Shown here: piece by piece, positions 52,441 to 60,324 of the stretch
Position numbering within the stretch: position 1 is the stretch's first letter
Layout of the letters: the number at the start of each line of letters is the position of its first letter
Translations under genes and position numbers: made by a program
Assembly: GCF_014202225.1 (NCBI RefSeq)
Contig: NZ_JACHGE010000008.1
Coordinates: 62,001 to 126,000, forward strand
Direction of reading: 5' to 3'
DNA from: Algibacter amylolyticus
Lineage (GTDB): Bacteria > Bacteroidota > Bacteroidia > Flavobacteriales > Flavobacteriaceae
Length of the DNA: 64,000 nucleotides
The notes under the pieces: generated by a model
The model's database searches: none
The model's input: the letters and a program-made list of their open reading frames with translations, nothing else
Told to the model about the DNA's origin: nothing

Positions 52441-52531
52441 AAAAGAAGCTATTATTAAAATTAATAATAGCTTCTTGATTATAAAAGGTTTTCCGTTTGT
52501 TAGGGTAGTTCTAAATGACGATAACTTTTAA
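52441..52531 (+). pseudogene. Vestigial second copy of the priA 3' end
   Basis: Translates as KEAIIKINNSFLIIKG then FPFVRVVLNDDNF and stop, against KESIIKINNSFMSVKD / FRSVRVILNVDNF in PriA. It lacks any start, so it is a remnant, of either a tandem duplication or allele exchange with a diverged priA. Its first half folds into a perfect 14-bp hairpin. Confidence 0.8.
52443..52476. terminator. 14-bp perfect hairpin within the priA remnant
   Basis: AAGAAGCTATTATT-like arm (52443-52456) pairs with AATAATAGCTTCTT (52463-52476) around AAAATT. No strong T-run follows. It may serve as the terminator between convergent priA and the LytTR gene. Confidence 0.5.
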
Positions 52532-52614
52532 TGATATAGAAATTTGTAAACAAATTTTATAAATAATTCGTTCTAGACTAGTGTCCGGAATTCATTATAA
52601 TTTTTTTAAAGACC

Positions 52615-53310
52615 TTAAATATTATTTAAGGCATCAACCAATTGGGTCTTTTTATTTCTACTTAACGGAATTTCGTAAGCGCCAACTTCAACATTTTTAC
52701 TGTTAAATCTGTCAATCTTATCTAGATTCACGATGTAAGATTTATGAATTCTTAAAAATTTCCCTTCAGGTAATTCAGCTTCAAAAGATTTCATTGTAGA
52801 AAGTACTACTAAGCTGTTTTCTTCAGTAACAAGTTTTACATAATCACCAAGTGCTTCAATCCACTTAATGTCCTTAATATATACTTTACGTTTTTTAAGG
52901 TTACTTTTTACAAAAATATGTTCGCCTTCCTCTTCATTAAAGTCTAAAGTCAACCTATGTTGCTCTAAAGCTTTATCTACCGAGGTATTAAAACGTTCTC
53001 TTGTAATTGGTTTATGTAAATAATCGGTAGCATCATAGTTAAATGCTTTAAAAGCATACTCTGTTTTACCGGTTACAAAAATAATTTGGGGTTTGTTGTT
53101 TAATACGTCTAAAAGTTCAAATCCATTTAGCACTGGCATTTCAATGTCTAAAAAAATTAAGTCTACTTGATGCGTATTTAAACCATTTTTAGTTTCTAAA
53201 GCACTGCTGTACTCCGCTATTAAGTTAAGAGATGGGTGATTCTCGACTAACTTAACAATAGACAGACGTTGTATCGCTGAATCATCTACTACTACACAGT
53301 TTAAAGTCAT
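52615..53310 (-). CDS. LytTR-type response regulator
   Basis: 231 residues. Receiver domain at 1-115 with phosphoacceptor Asp55 (LIFLDIEMPVLNG), acidic pair DD near 9-10 and IIFVTGKTEYAFKAF. LytTR DNA-binding domain at about 130-230 with WIEALGDYVKLVTEE and FLRIHKSYIVNLDKI. No cognate sensor kinase lies in the window, so it is an orphan here. In flavobacteria similar genes sit near rpsF, as this does. Confidence 0.92.
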   Translation of the reverse strand: MTLNCVVVDDSAIQRLSIVKLVENHPSLNLIAEYSSALETKNGLNTHQVDLIFLDIEMPVLNGFELLDVLNNKPQIIFVTGKTEYAFKAFNYDATDYLHKPITRERFNTSVDKALEQHRLTLDFNEEEGEHIFVKSNLKKRKVYIKDIKWIEALGDYVKLVTEENSLVVLSTMKSFEAELPEGKFLRIHKSYIVNLDKIDRFNSKNVEVGAYEIPLSRNKKTQLVDALNNI

Positions 53311-53458
53311 AACATTTATATTATTTCGGTTAAGATATCGACAATAGTACGATTTTTTCGGTTAAAAACCAAAAAACATCGTTTAAATGCTTTTTTTAAC
53401 ATTTTGTTAACAAATAAAATAGTGCTTTTAATTGTTTCAAAAATAGGGAGTAATAATA

Positions 53459-53489
53459 TTGTGTAATATATAGAATTTAATTATTTTTG
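53459..53489 (+). promoter_or_regulatory. Promoter of the rpsF-rpsR-rplI operon
   Basis: TTG at 53459-53461, 20 bp, TATTTTTG at 53482-53489. Start near 53496, leader about 26 nt. Confidence 0.72.
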
Positions 53490-53521
53490 CAGCCAATTTT
53501 TAACAATAAAAATAGATTTTT

Positions 53522-53860
53522 ATGAATCATTATGAAACTGTTTTCATCTTAAATCCCGTTTTATCTGAAGATCAGATAAAGGAAACAGTAAAGAAATACG
53601 AAGATTTTCTTGTTTCTAACGGCGCTAAGATGGTATCAAAAGAAGATTGGGGGCTTAAAAAATTAGCTTACCCAATTCAAAACAAGAAAAGTGGCTTCTA
53701 CCATTTATTTGAGTACACTGTACCCGGAGAAGTTATTACACCTTTAGAAGTTGAGTTTAGACGTGACGAGCGTTTTATGCGTTATTTAACGGTAGCGTTA
53801 GATAAACATGCTATTTCTTGGGCTGAGAGAAGAAGAGTTAAACTTAAACAAAAAGCTTAA
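53522..53860 (+). CDS. rpsF: 30S ribosomal protein S6
   Basis: 112 residues. [19 protein letters not shown] and [22 protein letters not shown] are the conserved S6 sheet segments, and [19 protein letters not shown] the last strand region. It binds S18 on the small-subunit platform, whose gene follows after 2 bp. Confidence 0.98.
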   Translation: MNHYETVFILNPVLSEDQIKETVKKYEDFLVSNGAKMVSKEDWGLKKLAYPIQNKKSGFYHLFEYTVPGEVITPLEVEFRRDERFMRYLTVALDKHAISWAERRRVKLKQKA

Positions 53861-53862
53861 TT

Positions 53863-54159
53863 ATGTCATCAATAGAACAACAATCAAAAGGAAAAAAAGA
53901 CGGTGAAATTAGATATTTAACACCGCTTAATATTGATACAAACAAGACTAAGAAATATTGTATGTTTCAAAAGTCTGGAATTAAGTATGTAGATTACAAA
54001 GATCCAGATTTTTTAATGCGTTTTATTAACGAGCAAGGTAAAATTTTACCTCGTCGTTTAACAGGAACGTCATTAAAGTATCAAAGAAAAGTGGCTGTAG
54101 CTGTAAAAAGAGCACGTCATTTAGCATTAATGCCTTACGTAGGAGATTTATTAAAATAA
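53863..54159 (+). CDS. rpsR: 30S ribosomal protein S18
   Basis: 98 residues. The conserved core is [27 protein letters not shown]-type sequence followed by [22 protein letters not shown]. It has an N-terminal extension of about 20 residues before the core, common in Bacteroidetes. Middle gene of the S6-S18-L9 operon. Confidence 0.98.
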   Translation: MSSIEQQSKGKKDGEIRYLTPLNIDTNKTKKYCMFQKSGIKYVDYKDPDFLMRFINEQGKILPRRLTGTSLKYQRKVAVAVKRARHLALMPYVGDLLK

Positions 54160-54172
54160 AATACCGATAACA

Positions 54173-54616
54173 ATGGAACTTATATTAAAACAAGACGTTG
54201 AAAATTTAGGATTTAAAGACGATGTTGTAACAGTTAAGAACGGTTATGGTAGAAACTTTTTAATTCCTCAAGGACAAGCGATTCTAGCTACAGTTTCTGC
54301 AAAGAAAGTTTTAGCAGAAAATTTAAAGCAACGTGCTTTTAAAGAAAAGAAAATAGTTGATGATGCTAATGTAATTGCAGAAGCAGTTAAAGCATTAGAA
54401 ATTAAAATACCTGCTAAAGTTGGTACTGGAGACAAATTATTTGGATCTATAAACAACATTGATGTTGCTGCGGCTTTAGAAAAAGAAGGACAAACGATAG
54501 ATAAAAAATTCATAACAGTTACTACTGTTAAGCGTTTAGGTAAATATACAGCAGTTGTACGTTTACACAGAGAAGTATCTGTTGATTTAGAATTTGAAGT
54601 TATTGCTCAAGCTTAA
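54173..54616 (+). CDS. rplI: 50S ribosomal protein L9
   Basis: 147 residues. N-terminal domain MELILKQDVENLGFKDDV with KNGYGRNFLIPQGQA; the connecting helix and C-terminal domain with GTGDKLFGSI. All usual L9 elements are present at normal length. Last gene of the operon, followed by a strong terminator. Confidence 0.98.
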   Translation: MELILKQDVENLGFKDDVVTVKNGYGRNFLIPQGQAILATVSAKKVLAENLKQRAFKEKKIVDDANVIAEAVKALEIKIPAKVGTGDKLFGSINNIDVAAALEKEGQTIDKKFITVTTVKRLGKYTAVVRLHREVSVDLEFEVIAQA

Positions 54617-54655
54617 TTAATTAACAAAAAGTTAATAAAAGCTTAAAATAAAGAT

Positions 54656-54677
54656 AAGCCACTCTTACGAGTGGCTT
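54656..54677 (+). terminator. Terminator of the ribosomal-protein operon
   Basis: AAGCCACTC (54656-54664), loop TTAC, GAGTGGCTT (54669-54677), followed by a long T-run. Confidence 0.95.
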
Positions 54678-54754
54678 TTTTTTGTGCTATTTTTGTTTGG
54701 AATAATTACTATGTGCGCATAATATTTATAGACTAACTCAAATAACGTATTCAA

Positions 54755-57700
54755 ATGAAAAAAACAGCACTTACTTTCTTCTTACTGTGTTTTAGCGTTC
54801 TTGCATTTTCGCAGGTTACAACCTCTAACATAAAAGGATTAATTTTAGACGAAACTTCGCAGCCACTTCCTGGGGCAAACATTGTGGCTATCCATACACC
54901 TACGGGTACAAAGTATGGTGCGGCATCGAACATTGATGGTCGATTTAACTTGTTAAATTTAAGAATTGGTGGTCCTTACGCTATTAAAATATCTTTTGTA
55001 GGTTACAAGGAGCAATCATTTAATGATGTGTATTTAACTTTAGGAAAAACACAGAATATTGATATTGTTATGCAGGATGATAGCGAACAACTTGATGCTG
55101 TAGTTATTCAAGCTGGCCAAGGTACTGGTACTTTTGGTAGCGATAGAACAGGAGCCGAAACTAGTGTGGGCAGACGCGAATTAACCCGTTTACCAACTAT
55201 TTCTAGATCGGCATCAGATTTTACAAGGTTAGAGCCTACTGCAAGTGGAAATTCATTTGGAGGTAGAAACGACCAGTTTAATAACTTCTCTTTAGATGGT
55301 GCTATTTTTAATAACCCATTTGGATTGGATTCTGCAACACCAGGTGGACAAACGGATTCGCAACCTGTTTCTTTAGATGCTATCGACCAAATTCAAGTAT
55401 CTACAGCACCTTACGATGTTACACAATCTGGATTTACAGGAGCATCTGTAAACGCTGTTACAAAAAGTGGAACAAATGAGTTTCATGGAACTGTTTATGG
55501 GTTTACTAGAAATGAATCTTTAACAGGTAATAAGATAAAAGGAGAAGAGGTTGCAAGACCAGATTTAAACCAAACACAATATGGTGTTAGCATTGGAGGA
55601 CCAATTGTAAAAAATAAATTATTCTTCTTTGCAAATTTTGAAAAAGATGAACGCGATGATTTAGGAACTAATGGCTGGACACCAAACACAGGTTCTGGTG
55701 GTATTAGTGAATCTAGAGTTTTAGAAAGCGATTTAATTGCAGTTAGAGATGCCTTATTGGCTGTTGGATACGATCCCGGAGCTTACCAAGGGTTTACACA
55801 TTCGGCAAGATCTACTAAAGGTATTTTTAAATTAGACTGGAATATTAACGATAACAACCGTTTAGCGGTTATTTATAACTTCCTTAACGCTTCAAAAGAA
55901 AAGCCTGCGCATCCAACAGCTATAGCGTTTAGAGGGCCAAATGCTAATACATTACAATTTCAAAACTCTGGTTACGAAATTAATAATGAACTTAGATCTG
56001 TACAGTTAGAGTTAAATTCTACACTTTCAGAAACTTCAGCTAATAAATTACAAATCGGGTACACACATTTTAATGACTTTAGAAACCCATTTTCTACGCC
56101 AGCACCTTCTATTAATATAACCAAAGGAGGTTCAAACTACATTATTGCGGGACACGAACCATTTTCAGCGCATAATAGGTTAGACCAAAAAGTATTTCAA
56201 TTTTCAGATAATTTAAACTTTTTTCAAGGCGACCATACTTTTACTGTAGGGTTTTCATTTGAAAAATTCGAATTTGATAACTCGTTTAATTTAACAAGCT
56301 ACGGGTTTGATCTTTTTGGATCTGTTGATATTAATGATTTTGATGCTACAAGCTACGATTTTGCTTCACCACAAAATACATTTAATGCTAATAATGCGGT
56401 TCCTGATGGAGAAGGTTGGGCGCTAGCAGAAACTAATGTTGGGCAATTATCTTTCTATATGCAAGATGAATGGAACGTTACAGAAAAATTCAAATTAACA
56501 TATGGTTTACGTTTTGATAAGCCTTTGTTTTTTGATTCTGCTCAAAAAGCACAGGATGTTATTGACAGAGGTTTTGTTTTACCAGGTGTACAATATGAAG
56601 ATCCTAGCACAGGAGAATCTGTTACTATAGATAATACACAAATGCCAAATAGCGATTGGTTAGTATCACCAAGAATCGGGTTTAACTATGATGTTCATGG
56701 AGATGATACGTTCCAAATTCGTGGAGGTTCAGGGTTATTTACAGGGCGTTTTCCTTTTGTTTGGTTAGGTAATCAAATTGCTGCACCAGATGCATTTTTC
56801 CTGCAGGCTGTAGATCCAGATTATAAGTATCCTCAAGTTTGGCGTACTAATTTAGGTGTCGATAAAAAACTAGAAAGCGGATTAATTTTAACAGCAGATC
56901 TTTCATATACTAAAGATATAAATGGTGCTCATGTACAGCATTGGGGACTATCTACGCCATCAGGAACTTTACAAGGTGTGGATAATAGACCTATTTATAC
57001 GGCTGCCGATATTCTTACTTTTGATGGGAACCCTGGAGATGGAGCATTTGTTTTTACAAATTCTGATAAAGGTAGAATTTGGAATGCTTCTTTAAAAGCT
57101 CAAAAAACGTTTCAAGGTGGTTTCTATACCATGTTAGCGTATAGCTACTTAAATTCTAAGGATGTAAACTCTATTGAAGCAGAAATTACAAGTGATGCTT
57201 TTGTTGGTAATCCTGCAGTTGGAAACGTTAATAACGATGTATTATCGTATTCTAAATATGGAGATACACACCGTTTTATTGGTGTTGCTAGTAAAAAGTG
57301 GAATTACGGAAATGATAAATGGGGAACAACTATTTCTACATTTTTTGAATATGCACAAGGAGGAAGATTTAACTACACTTATGGTGGCGATATAAATGGC
57401 GATGGTTCTGGATTAAACGATTTAATTTACATTCCAACTTCTGGAGATATTAGTCAAATGCAATTTTCTGGCGCAGGTGATGCAGCAGCATTGGAAAACT
57501 ATATTCAGCAAGATGATTATTTAAACGGAAGACGAGGACAATATGCAGAACGTTATGGCGCTTTAGCACCTTGGAGAGGACGTTGGGATATTAAGTTTTT
57601 GCAAGATTATAATATTACGGTAGCTGGCGATAAAACAAATACCATTCAATTTAGTATTGATATCTTAAATTTTGGAAACTTATTAAATTCAGATTGGGGT

Positions 57701-57865
57701 ATTATTCAACAACCAAACAATGTACAACCAATAGGTGTGAGTGTTGATGGTTCTGGAGTACCAACGTATTCGTTTAACGGCGATCAAGATTCTACGACAT
57801 TTGGTTTCGATTCTAGTTTAGCTTCTAGATGGCAAGCTCAAGTAGGTTTACGTTATATTTTCTAA
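54755..57865 (+). CDS. Oar-like TonB-dependent receptor with carboxypeptidase-regulatory domain
   Basis: 1036 residues. Signal peptide (ALTFFLLCFSVLAFSQ, cleavage near 20), then a CarboxypepD-regulatory-like beta-sandwich (about 21-110, IKGLILDETSQPLPGANIVA). Plug domain near 115-245 includes QPVSLDAIDQIQVSTAPYDV and SGFTGASVNAVTKSGTN, hallmark of Oar-type receptors. A 22-strand barrel follows and ends in WQAQVGLRYIF with terminal Phe. It imports an unknown large substrate or acts in adhesion. No SusD partner is present. A possible -7 element TATTTTTG is at 54688-54695. Confidence 0.9.
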   Translation: MKKTALTFFLLCFSVLAFSQVTTSNIKGLILDETSQPLPGANIVAIHTPTGTKYGAASNIDGRFNLLNLRIGGPYAIKISFVGYKEQSFNDVYLTLGKTQNIDIVMQDDSEQLDAVVIQAGQGTGTFGSDRTGAETSVGRRELTRLPTISRSASDFTRLEPTASGNSFGGRNDQFNNFSLDGAIFNNPFGLDSATPGGQTDSQPVSLDAIDQIQVSTAPYDVTQSGFTGASVNAVTKSGTNEFHGTVYGFTRNESLTGNKIKGEEVARPDLNQTQYGVSIGGPIVKNKLFFFANFEKDERDDLGTNGWTPNTGSGGISESRVLESDLIAVRDALLAVGYDPGAYQGFTHSARSTKGIFKLDWNINDNNRLAVIYNFLNASKEKPAHPTAIAFRGPNANTLQFQNSGYEINNELRSVQLELNSTLSETSANKLQIGYTHFNDFRNPFSTPAPSINITKGGSNYIIAGHEPFSAHNRLDQKVFQFSDNLNFFQGDHTFTVGFSFEKFEFDNSFNLTSYGFDLFGSVDINDFDATSYDFASPQNTFNANNAVPDGEGWALAETNVGQLSFYMQDEWNVTEKFKLTYGLRFDKPLFFDSAQKAQDVIDRGFVLPGVQYEDPSTGESVTIDNTQMPNSDWLVSPRIGFNYDVHGDDTFQIRGGSGLFTGRFPFVWLGNQIAAPDAFFLQAVDPDYKYPQVWRTNLGVDKKLESGLILTADLSYTKDINGAHVQHWGLSTPSGTLQGVDNRPIYTAADILTFDGNPGDGAFVFTNSDKGRIWNASLKAQKTFQGGFYTMLAYSYLNSKDVNSIEAEITSDAFVGNPAVGNVNNDVLSYSKYGDTHRFIGVASKKWNYGNDKWGTTISTFFEYAQGGRFNYTYGGDINGDGSGLNDLIYIPTSGDISQMQFSGAGDAAALENYIQQDDYLNGRRGQYAERYGALAPWRGRWDIKFLQDYNITVAGDKTNTIQFSIDILNFGNLLNSDWGIIQQPNNVQPIGVSVDGSGVPTYSFNGDQDSTTFGFDSSLASRWQAQVGLRYIF

Positions 57866-57885
57866 GAAAATAACATATATATTCT

Positions 57886-57893
57886 TAAATTTG
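57886..57893 (+). promoter_or_regulatory. -7 element overlapping the TonB-receptor terminator
   Basis: TAAATTTG at 57886-57893, about 33 bp before the ATG at 57926. No clear TTG at the -33 position. Initiation would fall inside the terminator hairpin listed next. Confidence 0.5.
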
Positions 57894-57913
57894 CGCTCCT
57901 AATTAAGGGGCGC
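57893..57913 (+). terminator. Terminator after the TonB receptor
   Basis: GCGCTCC (57893-57899) pairs with GGGGCGC (57907-57913), one G-T pair, loop TAATTAA, followed by ATTTTTTTTATT. Confidence 0.8.
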
Positions 57914-57925
57914 ATTTTTTTTATT

Positions 57926-58393
57926 ATGAAGTATAGTAGACTTACAAAAGAACAATTTGAAGAATTACACCAAGAATTCATCAACTTTTTAGCAACTCAA
58001 TCTATAACAGCAGATGAGTGGACAAATTTAAAAGCCAATAAGCCGGATTTGGCTGAAATGGAATTAGATGTATTTAGCGATTTAATTTGGGAAGGTGCTT
58101 TAAATAAAGCAGAATATCTTGAGCATTTTGCACCACAACACATGTACTTGTTTCATTTGAAAGAAGATAAAATGCATGCTATTGTAGTTAACCTAAAAAA
58201 TGATGTAGATATTACAACCCAAGAAGGCTATGATTGGTTGCGTGAAAATTTAATGGACGATAATGTCGAGTTTTTACAAGCCGATAAGGCATACTCCGAT
58301 GATAAGAATGTAGATAAGTTTAAAATGATTGAACAAGGCGCTTCTATTACTAAAGGCGAATTGTATAAGTATTTTTATAAGCTTATAAATTAG
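57926..58393 (+). CDS. Conserved hypothetical protein, DUF6495-like
   Basis: 155 residues, cytoplasmic, acidic N-terminal half. MKYSRLTKEQFEELHQEF and FINFLATQSITADEW open a helical protein; MYLFHLKEDKMHAIVV and GASITKGELYKYFYKLI close it. I believe this matches a Flavobacteriaceae family numbered DUF6495, from memory only. It is monocistronic between the TonB receptor and hisS. Function unknown. Confidence 0.7.
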   Translation: MKYSRLTKEQFEELHQEFINFLATQSITADEWTNLKANKPDLAEMELDVFSDLIWEGALNKAEYLEHFAPQHMYLFHLKEDKMHAIVVNLKNDVDITTQEGYDWLRENLMDDNVEFLQADKAYSDDKNVDKFKMIEQGASITKGELYKYFYKLIN

Positions 58394-58473
58394 CTGTAAT
58401 ACAAATTCAGTTTCTATTTAAGAGACTGCCAAGTTTTTTTCTGAGGAAAAACACCTAATGACAATTGATTAAT

Positions 58474-58481
58474 TATTTTTG
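58474..58481 (+). promoter_or_regulatory. -7 element of hisS
   Basis: TATTTTTG at 58474-58481; no good -33 partner. It sits just before the two hairpins upstream of hisS, which would then lie in the 5' untranslated region. Confidence 0.4.
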
Positions 58482-58482
58482 T

Positions 58483-58556
58483 TATTCCTGCTTAGGCCGG
58501 AATATACGTTATAAATATATTTTATTAATTATTAAAAAGATACCTGCTTTTGCAGG
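58483..58556. repeat. Pair of REP-like short palindromes upstream of hisS
   Basis: TATTCC (58483-58488) with GGAATA (58499-58504) enclosing a GC-rich core, and CCTGC-TTTT-GCAGG (58543-58556). Both share the CCTGC motif in a G+C content far above their surroundings. They resemble a common dispersed palindrome of Bacteroidetes genomes, as I recall. They lie 7-80 bp before the hisS start. Confidence 0.55.
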
Positions 58557-58563
58557 CATAAAT

Positions 58564-60234
58564 ATGGCTCAAAAACCAAGCATCCCAAAAGGAACCCGAG
58601 ATTTTAATCCAGAACAAGTAGCAAAACGAAATTATATTTTTAACACCATTCGTGTTGCTTTTGAAACTTTCGGATTTCAACCTATTGAAACACCAAGTTT
58701 TGAAAACTCAGATACCTTAATGGGTAAATATGGTGATGAAGGTGATCGATTGATTTTTAAGATTTTGAATTCTGGTGATTATTTGAAAGATGTAAAGAAC
58801 GACGTGATTAATTCTGCAAGAATCAATGCTTCATTTGGAATTTGTTTTGAAGCACTTAGATTAGAGTTGGAGAAAACGGTAAATATTGGGCATCGGTACG
58901 ATCAATTATTGAATTCTTTTAGTTCAGTTTTAACTAACAGAAACGATACTCAATATCTGATAAGATTTTTTGAAAAAACAAAAGAAGAGTTTATTTCATT
59001 TTTTGAAGAAATTAGGAAGTATCATGGAGAAGAAAAATCTATAAAGATAATAGGTTTTAAAAACAATTATTATTTTAGTTTTTTTAAAGAATATATAAGT
59101 GAGTTAGAAATTTTAAATTCCAATAAAACAGTAAGTAAGATTTCGGAAAAAGCATTACGCTACGATCTTACTGTGCCTTTTGCACGTTACGTTGTGCAAC
59201 ACCAAAACGACATAGAATTTCCGTTTAAGCGTTATCAAATACAACCTGTTTGGAGAGCAGATAGACCACAAAAAGGCCGTTTTAGAGAGTTTTTTCAATG
59301 TGATGCCGATGTGGTTGGAAGTAAGTCGTTATGGCAAGAGGTGGAGTTTATTCAATTATACGATACGGTTTTTTCAGCATTAAAATTAGAAGGTGTTACC
59401 ATTAAAATTAATAATAGAAAAATATTATCTGGTATTGCCGAAGTTATTGGCGCTAGTGATAAACTTATCGATTTTACGGTAGCTTTAGATAAGTTGGATA
59501 AAATAGGCGAGGAGAAGGTAAAAGAAGAAATGCGTGCTAAAGGTATTTCAGATGAAGGCATATCGAAATTACAACCTTTATTTACGTTGTCTGGTTCTTT
59601 TGAATCTCAAATTGAAAGTTTAAAATCAATATTAAATACTTCTGAAGAAGGCAAAAAAGGTATTGAAGAATTAGCCTTTATAAATACAGCAATTACAGAG
59701 TTAGGTTTAACAACGGCGGCATTACAACTAGATGTAACTCTTGCACGTGGTTTAAATTATTACACAGGTGCCATTTTTGAAGTTTCTGCTCCGGCTCAAG
59801 TAAAAATGGGCTCTATTGGTGGCGGTGGTCGCTACGACGATTTAACAGGTATCTTCGGGATGAAAGATGTGAGTGGTGTAGGTATAAGTTTTGGTTTAGA
59901 TCGTATTTATTTAGTGCTTGAAGAATTAGGATTGTTTCCGGAAACGGTAAATAAAAACGTTGATGTTTTATTTATAAACTTTGGGGACAAAGAAGCTTTG
60001 TTTAGCTTAAAAGCGATTAAACAATTGCGTTCTCAAGGTGTTAATGCCGAACTTTATCCAGATGCTGCTAAGATGAAGAAACAAATGAATCACGCCAATA
60101 AGCGCGCCATTCCTTTTGTGGTTTTAGTGGGCGATCAGGAAATAGAATCGAATACTTATACTTTAAAAAATATGATTTCTGGGGAGCAAGATAAGGTGTC
60201 GTTAGAGGCTTTAATAGCTCAAACTAAAAAGTAA
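58564..60234 (+). CDS. hisS: Histidyl-tRNA synthetase with an insertion of about 100 residues
   Basis: 556 residues from the ATG at 58564 ([14 protein letters not shown]); the longer frame from 58465 runs through the palindromes. Class II synthetase charging tRNA-His. Motif 1 region [15 protein letters not shown], motif 2 [30 protein letters not shown], HisA motif [15 protein letters not shown], motif 3 [11 protein letters not shown], anticodon-binding domain from about 455. Usual flavobacterial length is about 455-460. Residues about 80-184 are extra, between GDYLKDV and [12 protein letters not shown], and look helical. All catalytic motifs are intact, so activity is expected. Confidence 0.95.
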   Translation: MAQKPSIPKGTRDFNPEQVAKRNYIFNTIRVAFETFGFQPIETPSFENSDTLMGKYGDEGDRLIFKILNSGDYLKDVKNDVINSARINASFGICFEALRLELEKTVNIGHRYDQLLNSFSSVLTNRNDTQYLIRFFEKTKEEFISFFEEIRKYHGEEKSIKIIGFKNNYYFSFFKEYISELEILNSNKTVSKISEKALRYDLTVPFARYVVQHQNDIEFPFKRYQIQPVWRADRPQKGRFREFFQCDADVVGSKSLWQEVEFIQLYDTVFSALKLEGVTIKINNRKILSGIAEVIGASDKLIDFTVALDKLDKIGEEKVKEEMRAKGISDEGISKLQPLFTLSGSFESQIESLKSILNTSEEGKKGIEELAFINTAITELGLTTAALQLDVTLARGLNYYTGAIFEVSAPAQVKMGSIGGGGRYDDLTGIFGMKDVSGVGISFGLDRIYLVLEELGLFPETVNKNVDVLFINFGDKEALFSLKAIKQLRSQGVNAELYPDAAKMKKQMNHANKRAIPFVVLVGDQEIESNTYTLKNMISGEQDKVSLEALIAQTKK

Positions 60235-60262
60235 AAAGTCCTGAATAGAAATTCAGGACTTT
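60235..60262. terminator. Hairpin after hisS
   Basis: AAAGTCCTGAAT (60235-60246), loop AGAA, ATTCAGGACTTT (60251-60262). The stem is perfect; the T-run is short, so strength is uncertain. Convergent with the T9SS gene. Confidence 0.75.
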
Positions 60263-60324
60263 AAATAAGTTAAGTTTCTGATTTATAAATACTAACTTAA
60301 AATTATGAATATAAACTCAACTTA

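Noticed and set aside
54268-54513. Minus-strand frame inside rplI
   Set aside because: Shadow of a ribosomal protein gene, no family signs.
58801-59115. Intein in hisS
   Set aside because: The insert does not begin with a clear Cys or Ser splice site, lacks a C-terminal His-Asn pair, and is too short for a standard intein.
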